This document shows, in pieces, positions 45,114-57,145 of a DNA stretch of 64,000 bases. A model generated the notes under the pieces. It was not told the DNA's origin, did no database searches, and saw nothing but the letters and a program-made list of their open reading frames with translations. The position numbers and the translations under genes were made by a program. Positions within the stretch are counted from its first letter, which is position 1. Each line of letters opens with the position of its first letter. Origin of the DNA: Molanna angustata (lineage: Eukaryota; Arthropoda; Insecta; Trichoptera; Molannidae); the NCBI GenBank assembly GCA_963576475.1, contig OY754975.1:17679381-17743380 (forward strand). Reading direction: 5' to 3'.

Positions 45114-46680
45114 ATAAAAGCAATGATCGGGCATTAAATTGAAATATTTCACTCAAGCAGATACTTTTCGTATCAATGTATAGGAGTCACAATTGGTTGT
45201 TATAACTCTTATAATCTCTCTTATCTATGAATTTTGGTAGTGGATAATTTATTCATTATGTTTGACTGATTTCTGTAAAGATTTAAACTATAATATGGCT
45301 AAATATGCTAATTTGTGTTATTTTTACTCCTTAAAGGGCAGGGTAAGGCAATACAGGTAGGTAAAATGCAAACTTTGTTAACTATTGTATGAGAATGAAC
45401 GTCCTTAAAGATTACAATCGTGTGCGCCCAAGTTGGTGTATTTGAATCGAGCGTTACATAAAATACTATGGTTTATTTGATTTTACAAAAATGTGAGAAC
45501 ATTGTGTGAAAACGTATCGAGCCAATGTTTAGATTTATAAAATACCTATCATTTAAAAAAAAAATAACGTTTCTAAACCTTATAAGTTTTGAGTTATGGA
45601 TAAAAAATCTGAAAAAAACAGATACTATTAAAAAAAATATTACGAAAAAAGTACACAAGATAAGAAAGTTTATCGGGCCAATGTATAGACAAATAATGAA
45701 ATAATAATAGATATTTTTGTTGAAGACGTAACTTTAAAGAGTACGGCGTAATGAGCATCTAAAAAGTACCTTGGAGCCTATCCCATCACCTTAATAAATG
45801 TTCCTACATAAAGTATGTGTTCTCTAAAGTTGATTGATTGATTGATTTTCGTTTGGCCATTCAATGACCCCGCTATTGCGGTCGTTGGTTTTGTCCTGAA
45901 AAGGACCAAACATAACTATTCTCTAAAGTTGAATAGTTATGATTGTTTAGTACCAAAGGAATAAATACCAGTCCATTCCCGGATGTTTCACAGCCAGGAA
46001 AGCTGCTATCTTCCGACCCTCAATCTTCCCCTTCATAACAACTGAACACCAATGTTAAGCTCCGTGAAGTGTCGTATTTCGGCCTTCATGTTTTTTTGTA
46101 TTTGTTTATGTTATTAATATGTTTACACTTATTTCTGTTCTTATTGAGATTGCATTATTATTATTTATACAAACAAATCAGTATTTTCAATGTAAATGCC
46201 CCATTAATGGCGTACGTGTATATAAAAAATAAAATAAAATAATTAGTCGTTAGTAATATGATTAGTGAATCATATTATTCATATAATGATTTTATCTCTC
46301 TTTGGTTTTTTCTTCACTTTGTAGGAAGCGACGAGTGCCAGGATCGATTGTAACTAGTTTTCAGGCGCCAAGAGTGCTAGCTCATTTAGCGTTATCCGAC
46401 TTCTTTTTATTGAATAACGCAGAGACTAAATATTTTAACCTATGACAACCAAACCTACATGTGCTAATCCAACTGTCAATTTGTTCAATAATATGTATTT
46501 CTCTTAATAAGTCGACAGTATGAACCTTAGTCCTGTATGAGATAAATTTTGTTCCATTCAGGGACTATCAACATTTAAATTTTTGTTTTATATTACCATA
46601 TATCTCAAAAACTATAAATGGTAGAACGCTGAAAACTTGTAATAATATATAGAAATACAATATCTCAAACCTTCTCGTCT
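45114..46680. other. Intron sequence with a possible element relic
   Basis: Mostly AT-rich. 45830-46085 is richer in GC, with a (TTGA)n run, a local pair of tctctaaagttgaat-like words (45825 and 45921), and ctgctatcttccgaccctca. This looks like the end of an old LINE, but no coding sequence was found. Confidence 0.35.
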
Positions 46681-46689
46681 CGTCAGGTT

Positions 46690-46757
46690 AGAGATATAGA
46701 TTGAAAACACAATTTGAAATTGTGACTCCACAGGGAATCGAACTGAGCCACAAATAC
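46690..46757 (-). mobile_element. SINE family 2, decayed fragment
   Basis: gattgaaaacacaattt, gtgactccacagggaatcga and actgagccacaaata keep the body/head junction of the SINE on the minus strand. The anticodon part is deleted. Confidence 0.55.
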
Positions 46758-47686
46758 CAACAAATGTTATAGATGTATATTGAGAATAAATAAAAATAAA
46801 ATAAGGCGTAGCTTTCCAGTGTTTCTGATAAGAAAAAAGAAGCACTTAATAAATCGTAAATGTGTAAGCCAATTGACGAATCAATAATAGACATTGAAAA
46901 TTATATACTGTTTTCCATATGTAGGTACATGGTTTATACGTGATTAAAGTAAAAATAAAAATAGGAAATATCTCTTTTATTATCAGCCATGGTACCTAAG
47001 TATTTTTACACTTAAGCGCGATGACTAAAATGACCCCTTGGAAGTATAAAAATATGTACATAAATATAGTCTAGTGTTCTAGAAGCTGGGAACAGATGGG
47101 ATTACTTGAGTATCTAGAGATTGAGGCTAATGACAGTGTTTACAGTAGAAAAGATATTTATAATACTTGTCTATGAATTATTGAGTTGTAGACATGCCGG
47201 TAGTAGTTGATGTTCACACTTCACATAAACATTCTAAATTCAGTCACTCTATTAGCAAATTATATTATTATAACAACCGAGTTATGGCAACATTCAAGGT
47301 AATGCAATTGTAACTCTAATATAACTACATATGTATATTGATATAAGACTTATTGAAAATTTAGGTTTTAATTCAATATGTTTTTTTAGAATCCTTGTAG
47401 GAATAATTAAGATACATTTATTATAATTAAACACATCTTTTGCTATAACTAAGTCTCTGGCTTACACTAGGGTAAATTTAGAAAAGAGTATGAGTACTTA
47501 AAGCTTTTTTTAAATAATCCTGAAATAATTGGGTCATTGAATACGATCAATAATTACCGGTCTATTAACTTGTGCATATAAATATTTAAGTACTCGTAGG
47601 TTATTGATTAGGTACTTAATTTTTCGAATTTTTTTTAAATTGCATATACGCAAACATTGGACTTTTTCCTTGTCGGAAGTCAAATG
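46758..47686. other. Intron sequence, nothing recognised
   Basis: AT-rich, no repeat or ORF of note. Confidence 0.35.
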
Positions 47687-47978
47687 ATATTTTTATTGAC
47701 AAACATTTTTATAACTCACTGGAGACGAAGTTGGGATATTATAGAAGAACCAGGAACTCAAGGCACCAACAGGGCTTACGACCTGTCATCGGCTGGTTTA
47801 AGATAAGAAGGAAGATAAGAAGGCATAGTTGGTGAACGTTGCGCAAGCGCATAAAGTGATTACGTTAACCAGCCGATGACAGTTCTTAAGCTCTGTAGGT
47901 GTCTTGAGTTCCTGGTTCTACAATAATATCCCAAGTTCGTCTCTATTGAGATATTAAAATGTTTGTCAATAAAAATAT
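47687..47978. mobile_element. Hairpin MITE, 292 bp with arms of about 105 bp
   Basis: The left arm atatttttattgacaaac ... gaaccaggaactcaag ... ctgtcatcggctggtt is matched by the reverse complement of the right end, ending at 47978, with few mismatches. The centre contains an aagataagaagg duplication. A diverged copy is at 31288-31560. The word ctgtcatcggcta near 55522 may be a third scrap. No coding sequence. Confidence 0.8.
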
Positions 47979-50522
47979 TTAATTTTTACTCCATTCCTCA
48001 CCTCTTCTCATTATGAATTACCCATTATTTACATTAAAATGTTGGATACACAAAACTTCAGGTAAAAAAACGATTAGGTATAACTATATTTTTAGCGGGA
48101 AGTCGTAAATCCACTAATTTTTCAGCAGATTTACAACAAATCTTAAACAATGAAAGATATCGGGGTTTTGGCATTATTAAACGAAATGTAGGACGTATAG
48201 ACACCTCCCAAAAACATAATAGAAATAAAACAGTACAATCAGACAATGTATAATAAACAATGGATGATTACAGAATACATTTGAATCAGAAAAAAAACCA
48301 TGTTAAACGTTGTTCACACGTTTATATTTCGACAATTTCAATAAATACGAACATTTCCTGAAACCTGGTAATTGAAACTGGCGAAGAAAAGAAATATTCA
48401 CTGATGGTGATGGATAAATTAATCCTTTTCCAACGAAATATTTCACACATATTGGTTTGACGTGAAAAGATTTTTTAAAATATACGATACATTAATATCA
48501 CAAATGATTACCAAATGTTTTTTTTCACTTCACGGATTTCAATAAGCAATAATTCGGAAGAGGAAATAAAGGATGTATTCGGATATATATATAATTTTCA
48601 CAAAAAATGGATTGGTTTAAATATTTTTTTGGATTTAATTCTATGGCAAATGTGATTTTATCTTATACTATAGAATATCTTTTTCGGTTAGCCCTAACAA
48701 AACGAAACAACAATATCAAGGATATACATAAAATGAAAATAAATAATTCAACAATTATTAACATAAACATATCGGTTTATACTTTTGTGTTTAAGATATT
48801 AGTAACTATGTAATATTGTAATTTGTTGTGTTGTGATGTCTGGTGTCCGCTCTAATATTTTTTTTGGAAAAGACAAAATACATAACTATGTAAAACCAAA
48901 ATGTCAAATATTTGGCTTGGTAAAATTTTAAACTGCTAGCCCTAGAACAGGGTTACCTAGTTGGGCAGCAGTAATCTTCATAAAAGTCTTTGTGATAAAG
49001 CTGTGAAAAATAAAATAAATAAGTAAACTAGAGAAATCCCACCAGGCAATGCCTTTTTGTGGGTATTACAATAATCATTATTTAAATAAACTTATTCATC
49101 TTCAGTGCACAATATAAAAATATATCTATAATACAGAAAGAATATATATTAGAACACACAACAATACATGTCAATAAATGTTTCAAAGCTACTAAAATAT
49201 CTTTTGAGTACAATATATTTGTACTAAATTATCAATTCGAACAAAACAAGCATTCATTTCAGTGTTATTCTGAAAAAATACGTGTAAGTCAATAGTGATA
49301 AACTTACTTCTTTAACAATATGGATAAACTGAAATATGTTTGTGGTCCACAATATCAAGATAGATTTAATGCTATTGAGTAACATCCGATTACGAAAAAT
49401 ATATTTTCAATAATTTAGATAGTGTAATTTTAAAAGAAAAATTTCTGACGAAAAAAATTACAAAACGGTTAGTCTGGTGACATTCAGAAGAAAACTTTCC
49501 ACGCTTATAAATCAACCTAATAAACTTTTTTTGTTTTTTTTTCTAACTATAATGTTTCCCTTTTCATCTGTTCTGTTGTATCTTTTATAGTAATGCTTTC
49601 CTTTATGTTTTCTTTTATTAATATCTTCCAATTTTTTTTCTTTGTTGTGATCTTTGTTTCTATTGTATCTTTTCATTTTTATATCTATTCTTTTTAAGTT
49701 TTTCATTTTCTCATAAATTAAATTTTAAATTTTTAAGCAGGATGTGGCCAGTTGTAATTGGCTGACCAGTTTTGTAGTAGCTTGCCCCTATTTCATGGAA
49801 CAACGATGTATAATAACTTGTTAGCTGTAAATGGTACTTTGAATAAAAATAAATAAATGGGACGAGGAGCTGGAGTCATCCAAATATGACTCAAAATAAT
49901 TGTGAACTGAAAAACGAAAACTCAAGAAGTTGAAAATTAGACGCGCATGAATGAGTCGATATGTGTAGCGTTCAATAACGCGACGCAACGAGACACGTGT
50001 AGGTCAACGGTTTTGTCATAGTGAACGTCGTCGTACATAGGTTAGGTATATGATTATGTTCCACAGAAGCATCCATTTATATCTTGTTTACTACGGTTTT
50101 GACATGTTTAAAATGAAAATTTAACATTATACTATATGGGTGTTAGACCGCGTGCTCTTAGCAATTTTGCTTGTCAACTGAGTAGTTATAGATATGATAT
50201 TTAATTGTTGAATCGAATAACTACTTCTTGGCGAGCTTCGAATAAAATGACTGCGCACATCGGTATTTTATGTGAAACTTATAGAGATACTGAAGTATTT
50301 TAAAGGTGCACTACCAAGTAGAGAAGATGAAAATATTAAAAATTCAATATTTCTTTTTGGTTTTATACATTAGACAAAATTGGAACTCATTTGAAATTTT
50401 GACAAAATAGGAAACCTCTTTTGCATTCCTTTTATGTTCCCCTGAAGCTTATTATGCTGTTTACTACGAAGTTGTTATTTTTTACGTAGTGGCCGATTTG
50501 ACGCGGTTTCATTGTTCACGTA
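47979..50522. other. Intron sequence, nothing recognised
   Basis: AT-rich. 48930-49020 and 49740-49855 each hold a GC-richer piece ending in aaataaataa, possible decayed SINE or LINE tails. The Lys-rich frame at 49512-49706 is low complexity. No gene. Confidence 0.35.
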
Positions 50523-51295
50523 CAGGGTTGCGTTCACAACGAACGCCGAGCGCACTTAGTGAACGCTCCAAGCCGTTCATAATGACCGGAAACAGACGCT
50601 CGAAAGACACTCTGTGGCGTTCAGATTGAACGTCGAGTGTACGCACCAAACGCTCGGTCAAGTTGTCGGGTGGAAAACGCTCTGACAGTTATAGTTTTTT
50701 TTTTAAATAAAAAATGAATATGTCCATGTTAAACAAGTACATTTACATCTTACTACGTTCCCTAAAATAAGCAAATAAATGCATGTGCTATAGGTGAACG
50801 AAATCGGTCGAGGCAGGAATCGAACTCGCGACCACTGGATTACTAGCCCAGCGCGCTAACCGCTCTGCCATCGACGACCCATATCAAAATAGTATCTGTT
50901 GACTTCTATTTTATCTGTGGAATGATTACTTCTATTTGTTTCTGTGGTATCTAATATGTGAGTTGACATCAAGTGACATTATTATTTATGATGACATTGA
51001 TGACAATATGCATTCACAAAGAGGTTAATTTATAAAAATATCATTCAACAATTTTCAATAAAAGGTCAGAGATAATATTTACTCCACTGCCCAAATGTTC
51101 TCTTTCGATGAAAATATAACCTTAAAAGATACATGTATGATAAATGACATTTGACATTTAAACACCCGATGCAGCGTTTATATTGAAACGCCGCTCGAAA
51201 GCGTTCAGGTAAGATTGGTGTGAAAAACGCCATAAACTGCAACTTCGGGAACATTCGACGCCCAACGTCGAGCGTTGAATCTGAACACAGCCCTG
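50523..51295. mobile_element. hAT-like non-autonomous transposon carrying a nested SINE
   Basis: The ends are inverted: cagggttgcgttcac-acgaacgc at 50523 and its imperfect reverse complement ending in cagccctg at 51295. The CAGGG terminus is typical of hAT elements. The sub-terminal parts are rich in the words aacgctc and gaacgtcgagcg. No transposase. The expected 8-bp target duplication is not clear (ttcacgta against tcaacgtc). SINE family 1 is inserted at 50695-50882. Confidence 0.55.
50695..50882 (-). mobile_element. SINE family 1, copy 4, inside the hAT-like element
   Basis: Full length on the minus strand: head cgatggcagagcggttagcg, anticodon loop ctagtaa, box B gagttcgattcc, body and (A)n tail. 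Close to copy 5 (56961), so fairly young. Confidence 0.9.
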
Positions 51296-51960
51296 TCAAC
51301 GTCTAGATGGAATTCTTTGTCCGTGAATTCAATATTTTAAATAGTAAAATTTTTAGTGTGTTTTCATATAGTTGTAAAATCGAATAAACCAGTAATACTG
51401 TAAGTCATAAAATCTTTCATTTAATAATCCTATAATTAATTTCATATTTATTTTGGAGCCAATTATATTGTGATACTATGTATATTGAAATGTATATCTT
51501 TAAATGGACACGTCATAGATTTTATTTAATTGTAAAAACATAAATGTAATAAAGCCATATCCTAATGATATTGTAGTGTTAATATAATATAGTTAAAACC
51601 AAACATATATCTACTTAAATTAGCACCCATCAATATTATATTGATAAACCCTTTAAATTGTTAAAACATTGAGATATATTTTTTCATATAATAAATGTGA
51701 AAAAGAAGGATAATGTTTCATTTAAGGGTGTATAGGAATTCTAGATATTTTTGCTAGATATGATGATATGTAAAATTAACATAGGAATGCTTGATGATGA
51801 TAAAATTTAATATACCCTCACTTGGTATGTTATCTTTGTGTCTGAATTTAATACATCTTTGAATTTGAGGAATGTTTTGTAAAGAGACAATTTAACTATA
51901 CATGGAAATTTTGGGTACGAGCGTATGTTTTATTGTGAGGCGTTAAGGTAAACGATTATA
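51296..51960. other. Intron sequence, nothing recognised
   Basis: AT-rich, no feature. Confidence 0.35.
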
Positions 51961-52909
51961 CATAATGTTCCAAAAAATGTATACACATATTACACACTTA
52001 AGTTTATTTGAATTTGTTGCAGAAAAATGTCATGCCTAATATTCGTGAGCAGTTTGAAGATGAAAAGGACTATTATTTTCGCCAAGATGAAACACTTACT
52101 TACTATCATCGTGATATGAGAGCTTATCTCTCAGCTTTTTCCAAACCTCACGCCTCACCTTTTTAACGGTGACTCGTCAAATAATTGATTTCTCTTTCTT
52201 CTTCTTTCTCAGCCATCTCTCCACTGCTGGATGTAGGCCTCTTCTAAGAGCTTCCACTCGTCTTTTTTTTTGGGCTTTTTGAACCCATCTACTTCCAGCG
52301 ACAGTGATAATATCATCGGCCCACCTTTTCTGGGGCCGGCCTATTTCCCTTTTCATATCCCATGGTCTCCAATTTAGAATTCTGGGTGCCCATCTGTCCG
52401 TACCCTGTCTGGCAACATGACCTGCCCATTGCCATTTAAGTTTTGCAACTCGATCCATGACATCAACAACTTTTGTTAGGCGTCTGATTTCTTGATTTCT
52501 AATTTTGTCTGAGTGCTTTTTAGCTAATGTATGGTCCTCGCAGTTAGCGTGATAGTTTCCAGACCATACGTAAGCACAGGCAGGATACATGTTCAAACAC
52601 TTTTCTTTTCAAACATGTGGGAATATATCTGTTTTTTAGGACATGTTTAAGTTTCCCAAAGGCTGCCCAACCTAGTCTGATCCTTCTGGGTATTTCTGCT
52701 AATTGATTTATCTGTCCAAATTGGTAATAGTTAACCATTTGAAGGCGGAAATTAATAGCAATGTTTACATTGCTTTGTATCATCAAAAATGTTTGAATAA
52801 AATTGGGCATAAATTTAAACATCTGTTAAAATATGCATATATTTTCAATATTTTTAACACATGTCTGTAACAAACATAACAATATGTGTACATTTTTTGG
52901 GACACCATG
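51961..52909 (+). mobile_element. mariner/Tc1-superfamily transposon relic with a nested RTE fragment
   Basis: Inverted ends of about 30 bp: left cataatgttccaaaaaatg, right (reverse complement) catggtgtcccaaaaaatg. Both go on to acacatatt and both are flanked by TA, the IS630-Tc1-mariner target. On the plus strand 52025-52145 keeps a transposase-like R-Q-D-E-T-L-T-Y-Y-H-R-D-M-R-A-Y-L, close to the Q-D-G-A-P-P-H-Y-H pattern around the second catalytic Asp. 52741-52850 keeps a C-terminal C-L-N-K-I-G-H-K-F-K-H-L-L. The DNA between was replaced or interrupted by a minus-strand RTE. Confidence 0.7.
52177..52740 (-). pseudogene. RTE-clade reverse transcriptase C-terminus, frameshifted
   Basis: Minus strand. 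Frame 1 (upstream part, to about 52560): R-R-I-R-L-G-W-A-A-F-G-K-L and C-L-K-R-K-V-F-E. Frame 2 (52177-52596): V-A-K-L-K-W-Q-W-A-G-H-V-A-R-Q, then R-W-A-P-R-I-L-N-W-R-P, G-R-P-Q-K-R-W-A-D-D-I, V-A-G-S-R-W. This is the usual end of lepidopteran RTE elements. One frameshift around 52570 joins them. The 3' end is (GAA)-rich. It sits in the mariner relic, in opposite orientation. Confidence 0.85.
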
Positions 52910-53101
52910 TATAATATTTGTACCTATTTACACTACGTTAAATAGAGTTGTTAGTTGATACAAACTTTAATATGAATACTTCAACAAAATATTGAATCTT
53001 CATTGTATTGCTGTTGCATTCTATAAAAATAAAATAAATAAATAAACACTATTATGAAACAACATTGTAAGCGAAATTGCTACAAAACATTCACGACTAG
53101 G

Positions 53102-53118
53102 TTAAATTGTGATTGTTT
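53102..53118 (+). repeat. Left copy of a 17-bp target-site duplication
   Basis: ttaaattgtgattgttt, exactly repeated at 53343-53359, around the hairpin insertion. Confidence 0.8.
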
Positions 53119-53342
53119 TTGCATGTGAGTTTTGCCCTAAACCACTATATTTTGAGTCACTATGCGACATGTTTCGGCAGTGCTGTCCTGCCATCGACCG
53201 GCTAGTTGAGACAGCACTGCAGGACAGCACTGCCGAAACATGTCGCATAGTGACTCAAAATATAGTGGTTTAGGGCAAAATTCACATGCAAAAACGGTTA
53301 ATATGAACAACCACAAAATATCCGCCGAGTATTTAAACTATA
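53119..53342. mobile_element. Inverted-repeat insertion with 76-bp arms
   Basis: Arms at 53116-53191 and 53219-53294 are reverse complements over 76 bp with a single mismatch. The loop is 27 bases (catcgaccggctagttgaga and 7 more). A 48-base unpaired tail (cggttaatatgaacaaccac ... ccgccgagtatttaaac) follows. A 17-bp exact duplication flanks the whole, which fits retroposition rather than cut-and-paste. The arm contains cgaaacatgtcgca, a word I associate with repeated insect retroelement ends. The parent family is not identified. Confidence 0.75.
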
Positions 53343-53719
53343 TTAAATTGTGATTGTTTAAAACGCATTCAATATGTCCAGCTTTAGATTCAATTGCTCC
53401 AAAATTGTTTATATCAAAATAGTTGCATTTGATATAATTTAACATACATTAACTTAAGAATTATAGTTAAAATCGTAAAATTAATCGTTAAAGATTCTTA
53501 AACGTTAATAATCAGGAATCATTAGGGTTGATAGGTAGTATGGCGACCTCCCCAGAGCCTAATCCTATGATGTGTTAAGTATCTGGATGGGTGAACTATT
53601 CCCGATTGAAGGCTTGAACGGTGCGTTTGTTGCATTTTATTTTGATTTATTAAATAATTTACAGTTTACGCATTGATCTGCTAATTCTTTTGAGAAAGTG
53701 TATAATGGTAAATAAAATA

Positions 53720-54535
53720 ATAATTACATACATACATACATACCATCACGCCATATCCCTTACCGGGTAAGCAGAGAGAACCGAGCGCCATACTCCTCTA
53801 TTTTTACATACATTCCTAGCTTCCTTTACATCCATGCATCGTTTCGTACATGCTCGTCGATTATTCAGCTTCTTATATTTCCTTCTTTAAAAAATATCAT
53901 TCACATGGTCATGCCATCCCTTTCTGGGGTGGCCCCTACTATTCACTCCATCTCTTACACCCATGTATATTTTTTTGGTCAGTCGTTCATCATTCATTCT
54001 TTCAATATGTCCAAACCACCTCAAGGAATTCACTTTCATTTTATTTATAATACTCTTCTTCATCTTGCATCCCCTCCTTATGTCCTCATTTTTTATTCTA
54101 TCATATATCGTTCTATTACATACTCTTCTTAGTGATCTCATTTCCACAGCATTTATTCTACTTTCATGCGTCTTTTGCCACATCCATGTTTCACTGGCAT
54201 ACATCAAAGTGGGCACTACAATTGCATTATGTACGGCAATTTTGGCTTCATTTGAGATGCTTGGATCGGACATTGCTGGTCTAAGAGCTCCGTTTATTCT
54301 GTTACCTGCCATAACTCTTCTTTCAATGTCTTTATCAGGTCTTCCATTCCGTTCAAACATACTCCCCAAGTATAAATATTCCTCTACTTGTTCTAGCCAT
54401 TCGTTCTCTACTTTTATTCTACACGGAGTTATACTTTCAGTTTTTTTCGAATACCAATATCTTAGATTTACTCACATTCATTCTCAGTCCGTTCTGTAAG
54501 CATCCTTCATACACTTTGAAGTATGAAGTGTATGA
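53720..54535 (-). pseudogene. Non-LTR retrotransposon, RT C-terminus and 3' end
   Basis: Frame 53887-54369 on the minus strand: D-I-E-R-R-V-M-A-G-N-R-I-N-G-A-L, V-V-P-T-L-M-Y-A-S-E-T-W, N-A-V-E-M-R-S-L-R-R-V-C, L-R-W-F-G-H-I-E-R-M, G-H-P-R-K-G-W. Upstream (to about 54515) the same protein continues in shifted frames with Y-L-Y-L-G-S-M-F. The 3' end is a (TATG)n tail at 53730-53745. A possible duplication aaataaaataat (about 53713 and 54535) flanks it but is low complexity. Related scraps are at 12286 and 56171. Clade uncertain (RTE-like or CR1-like). Confidence 0.8.
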
Positions 54536-55718
54536 AATAAAATAATTGAGTATTATTATTTATTGTACTTAATTATGTGTCACCATTTCATTTAAATATT
54601 TACTTATGTCTTTACAAATAATGTATCCAAAACAAAAACTGTACGAAAATGTAGAAATCTACTGATTTTTCTAAAACAAGATTCGAATGTACTTAAGTAT
54701 ACTCAGACAAAATTTCTATTCCACGTATCCAGTATTTTTATTGCGATTGTAAAACTTGTGTTCACTTTATTTATACAAGAAAAATACCAACTATAAAAAG
54801 CCGAATTGGAAAACATAAAAACACATTGACAAAAAGCTATTCGTCAGAATCAAGATATGAAAGCGACGATGACAGCTCGTCTTTTGTTTACATGAATTAC
54901 CTACGTTGGGCAATATTTGTTATCTAAAAAAACTCAAGTATTTGTTATATAGGCACAGACATCAAGTGAATGACGTTTGGTATGAGAAAGTCGGTTTATT
55001 GGACGAGTAAAGACTCTATTAGCAGTAAAGTATTGTATACGAAATGTAATCGAAGAATCGATAGCATCTTTCTCAAATTACTCCCTTGCGTCCATAAAAA
55101 GGGGTATAACGTTATCTTTACTATAATTATGCCTGCCAACACAAAATAATACATTCTATCGATTTTACAGTATCACAATAATTAACATGATAAGTAGATT
55201 TTAGATTAGGATTCATTCTGTGTCTTAAAATTCCTCAAAACATAAAAGTTTGTGTGTCTATCAAATATTTTCAATAAATATTTTACTATAGCTTTTTGTT
55301 ATTTTATAATCGAATTAACGATATTTTCAGTGATTTGAAAAACTTACCGAACCTACAACTAACATATGAAAAAAACTCTACATTTTAAAATTAAAATAGA
55401 CTACTTGAAACAAACTTAAAAAAAATAAAAATAATGAACACTTCCTGGCACCCTGTGCATGTGACGAAACCATAGATAATAGATTATAATTGTCATTTCT
55501 TCCTTTATGGTTTAAAATCTGTCATCGGCTAGTCAGCGTAACGTTCACAATTACGTTAACAGAAGTTTGCAGATTGCCAGATACATATTATAATATCATA
55601 TCAACAGAACCAAGTATAATACTCGTGTAACAAAATCAAAAACTCTTGCGGCAAAATAAAAAAATCACGTAACGAGCATGCGCAATACCACACCGAAACT
55701 CTTCTATCTGGCCAAGTG
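54536..55718. other. Intron sequence, nothing recognised
   Basis: AT-rich. The word ctgtcatcggctagt at 55518 and cgttcacaattacgttaac after it recall the centre of the 47687 MITE family. Confidence 0.35.
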
Positions 55719-55842
55719 AACGTGTCAATTTAGCGATGGAAAAGAAATGTCAATGTACCTAAGGATGTGACATTTTTGACGTGTCTGATAAATGTCACTT
55801 CCATACATTGAATTACCTTTTCTATCACTAAATTGACACGTT
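55719..55842. repeat. 124-bp nearly complete hairpin
   Basis: The outer arms aacgtgtcaatttagcgatg and catcactaaattgacacgtt-like sequence pair over about 40 bp with few mismatches. An inner stem gtgacattt / aaatgtcac surrounds a short loop. Almost every base can pair. Probably a tiny MITE; transcription as a hairpin RNA is possible. Confidence 0.65.
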
Positions 55843-56170
55843 GACTAAATTGATTCGTCGATTGAACGAGAATAACCTCCATCATCAAGCAAGAAAGCAT
55901 CTCCATAGCAGAAAAACGAAACATAAAAAACAGAATTCCTTTTCTGTTGTGTATCATAATAAAGATATTTAAGCGGAATTCTTTTTATTAATGTTTTTAT
56001 CGACTTTACTTTGAAAACATAATTAAAATTCTTTATAGTGTTGAATGGAATTTTTTAGCGGTTGAGTATAAGCCATCCATTTCTCATAAAGTTTGTCAAA
56101 TAATATCTTTGAATCCTGCCAGGGATTAAATCCAATGTTTACGTATACAATATATTTGAAACGCTTTTCC
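55843..56170. other. Intron sequence, nothing recognised
   Basis: No feature seen. Confidence 0.3.
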
Positions 56171-56294
56171 TACTTTGCTTTATTTGCTGCCAACACTTTT
56201 CTTTCAATATCTTTATCCGGTCGTCCAACTCGTTGAAACACACTGTTCAGATAGAAATACTCGTCCATTTACTTTGAACGTTCGTTCTCTATTA
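56171..56294 (-). pseudogene. Scrap of the 53720-type non-LTR retrotransposon
   Basis: tctttcaatatctttatccg, then gtcgtcca, cagatagaaatactcgtcca and cgttcgttctctat line up with 54313-54415, the D-I-E-R-R-V and Y-L-G-S coding part. No intact frame. Confidence 0.6.
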
Positions 56295-56960
56295 TAAATA
56301 ATTACGTACTTTTAAAATATACACTGTAAATAAAGATATTCAAAGAATGACATTACTAACAAATTTGTTATGAAACTATCATGATGTTGACTGTACACAT
56401 ACGAATTAATAATGTTATCACAAGACTTACATGAGTTTTTTTTATTAAACTGTGTAAATAATATTTCAACGAATCAAGGTAAAATAATACATATAATAAG
56501 TATAACGTAAACTACAAATGAAATAATATTATAGTGTACATATATTGCTCGTAACGCCATCTTCCACGTGCTTTGTAGGTATGGTTCTGCACGTTTCCTT
56601 TCCTTCTATGTAAGACACGATAAGGTATTATTATTATTTAAAAACAAGGAAAATGTGAAGATAAAACGAATCAAATATATTGAAGTGAAATGTAGTCAGT
56701 TATTTAATAGAATAAATGAAAATATATTAGATTTTTGCCTAATAGGTATACATAGCTTTAATGCACCGTCTCGTATACTCGCCAATTATTCAGTGCCCTA
56801 TATTTTCTTCATTCAAAATACATATTACTTATTATATATTTTTTTATTTACATCAAAATGTTTATTTTTTTTTATTTTCATAAAAGTTTTACATCATAAT
56901 AATTGTGAACTCACTAACCCAGTCTATCAGTGAGTTTCCCATACAAACAGGTCAAGTACA
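56295..56960. other. Intron sequence, nothing recognised
   Basis: A 121-codon frame at 56568-56933 is rich in Phe, Tyr, Ile and Lys, has no motif I know, and is probably chance in AT-rich DNA. Confidence 0.35.
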
Positions 56961-57145
56961 TTTTTTTTTAAATAAAAATGAATATGTCCTTGTTAAACAA
57001 GTACATATACATCTTCCTACGTTCCCTAAAATAAGCAAATAAATGCTTGTGCTATAGGTGAACGAAATCGGTCGAGGCAGGATTCGAACTCGCGACCACT
57101 GGATTACTAGCCCAGCGCGCTAACCGCTCTGCCACCGACCCATCT
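56961..57145 (-). mobile_element. SINE family 1, copy 5 (best preserved)
   Basis: Full copy on the minus strand with (A)n tail at the left end. Head ggtcggtggcagagcggtta, anticodon loop ctagtaa, box B gagttcgaatcc, body from cgaccgatttcgttcaccta to tatgtacttgtttaacaagg. The tRNA-Thr (AGT) origin is clearest here. Confidence 0.92.

Noticed and set aside
53850..54499. Plus-strand frames of 66, 75 and 178 codons
   Set aside because: They are antisense to the LINE reverse transcriptase fragment on the minus strand.
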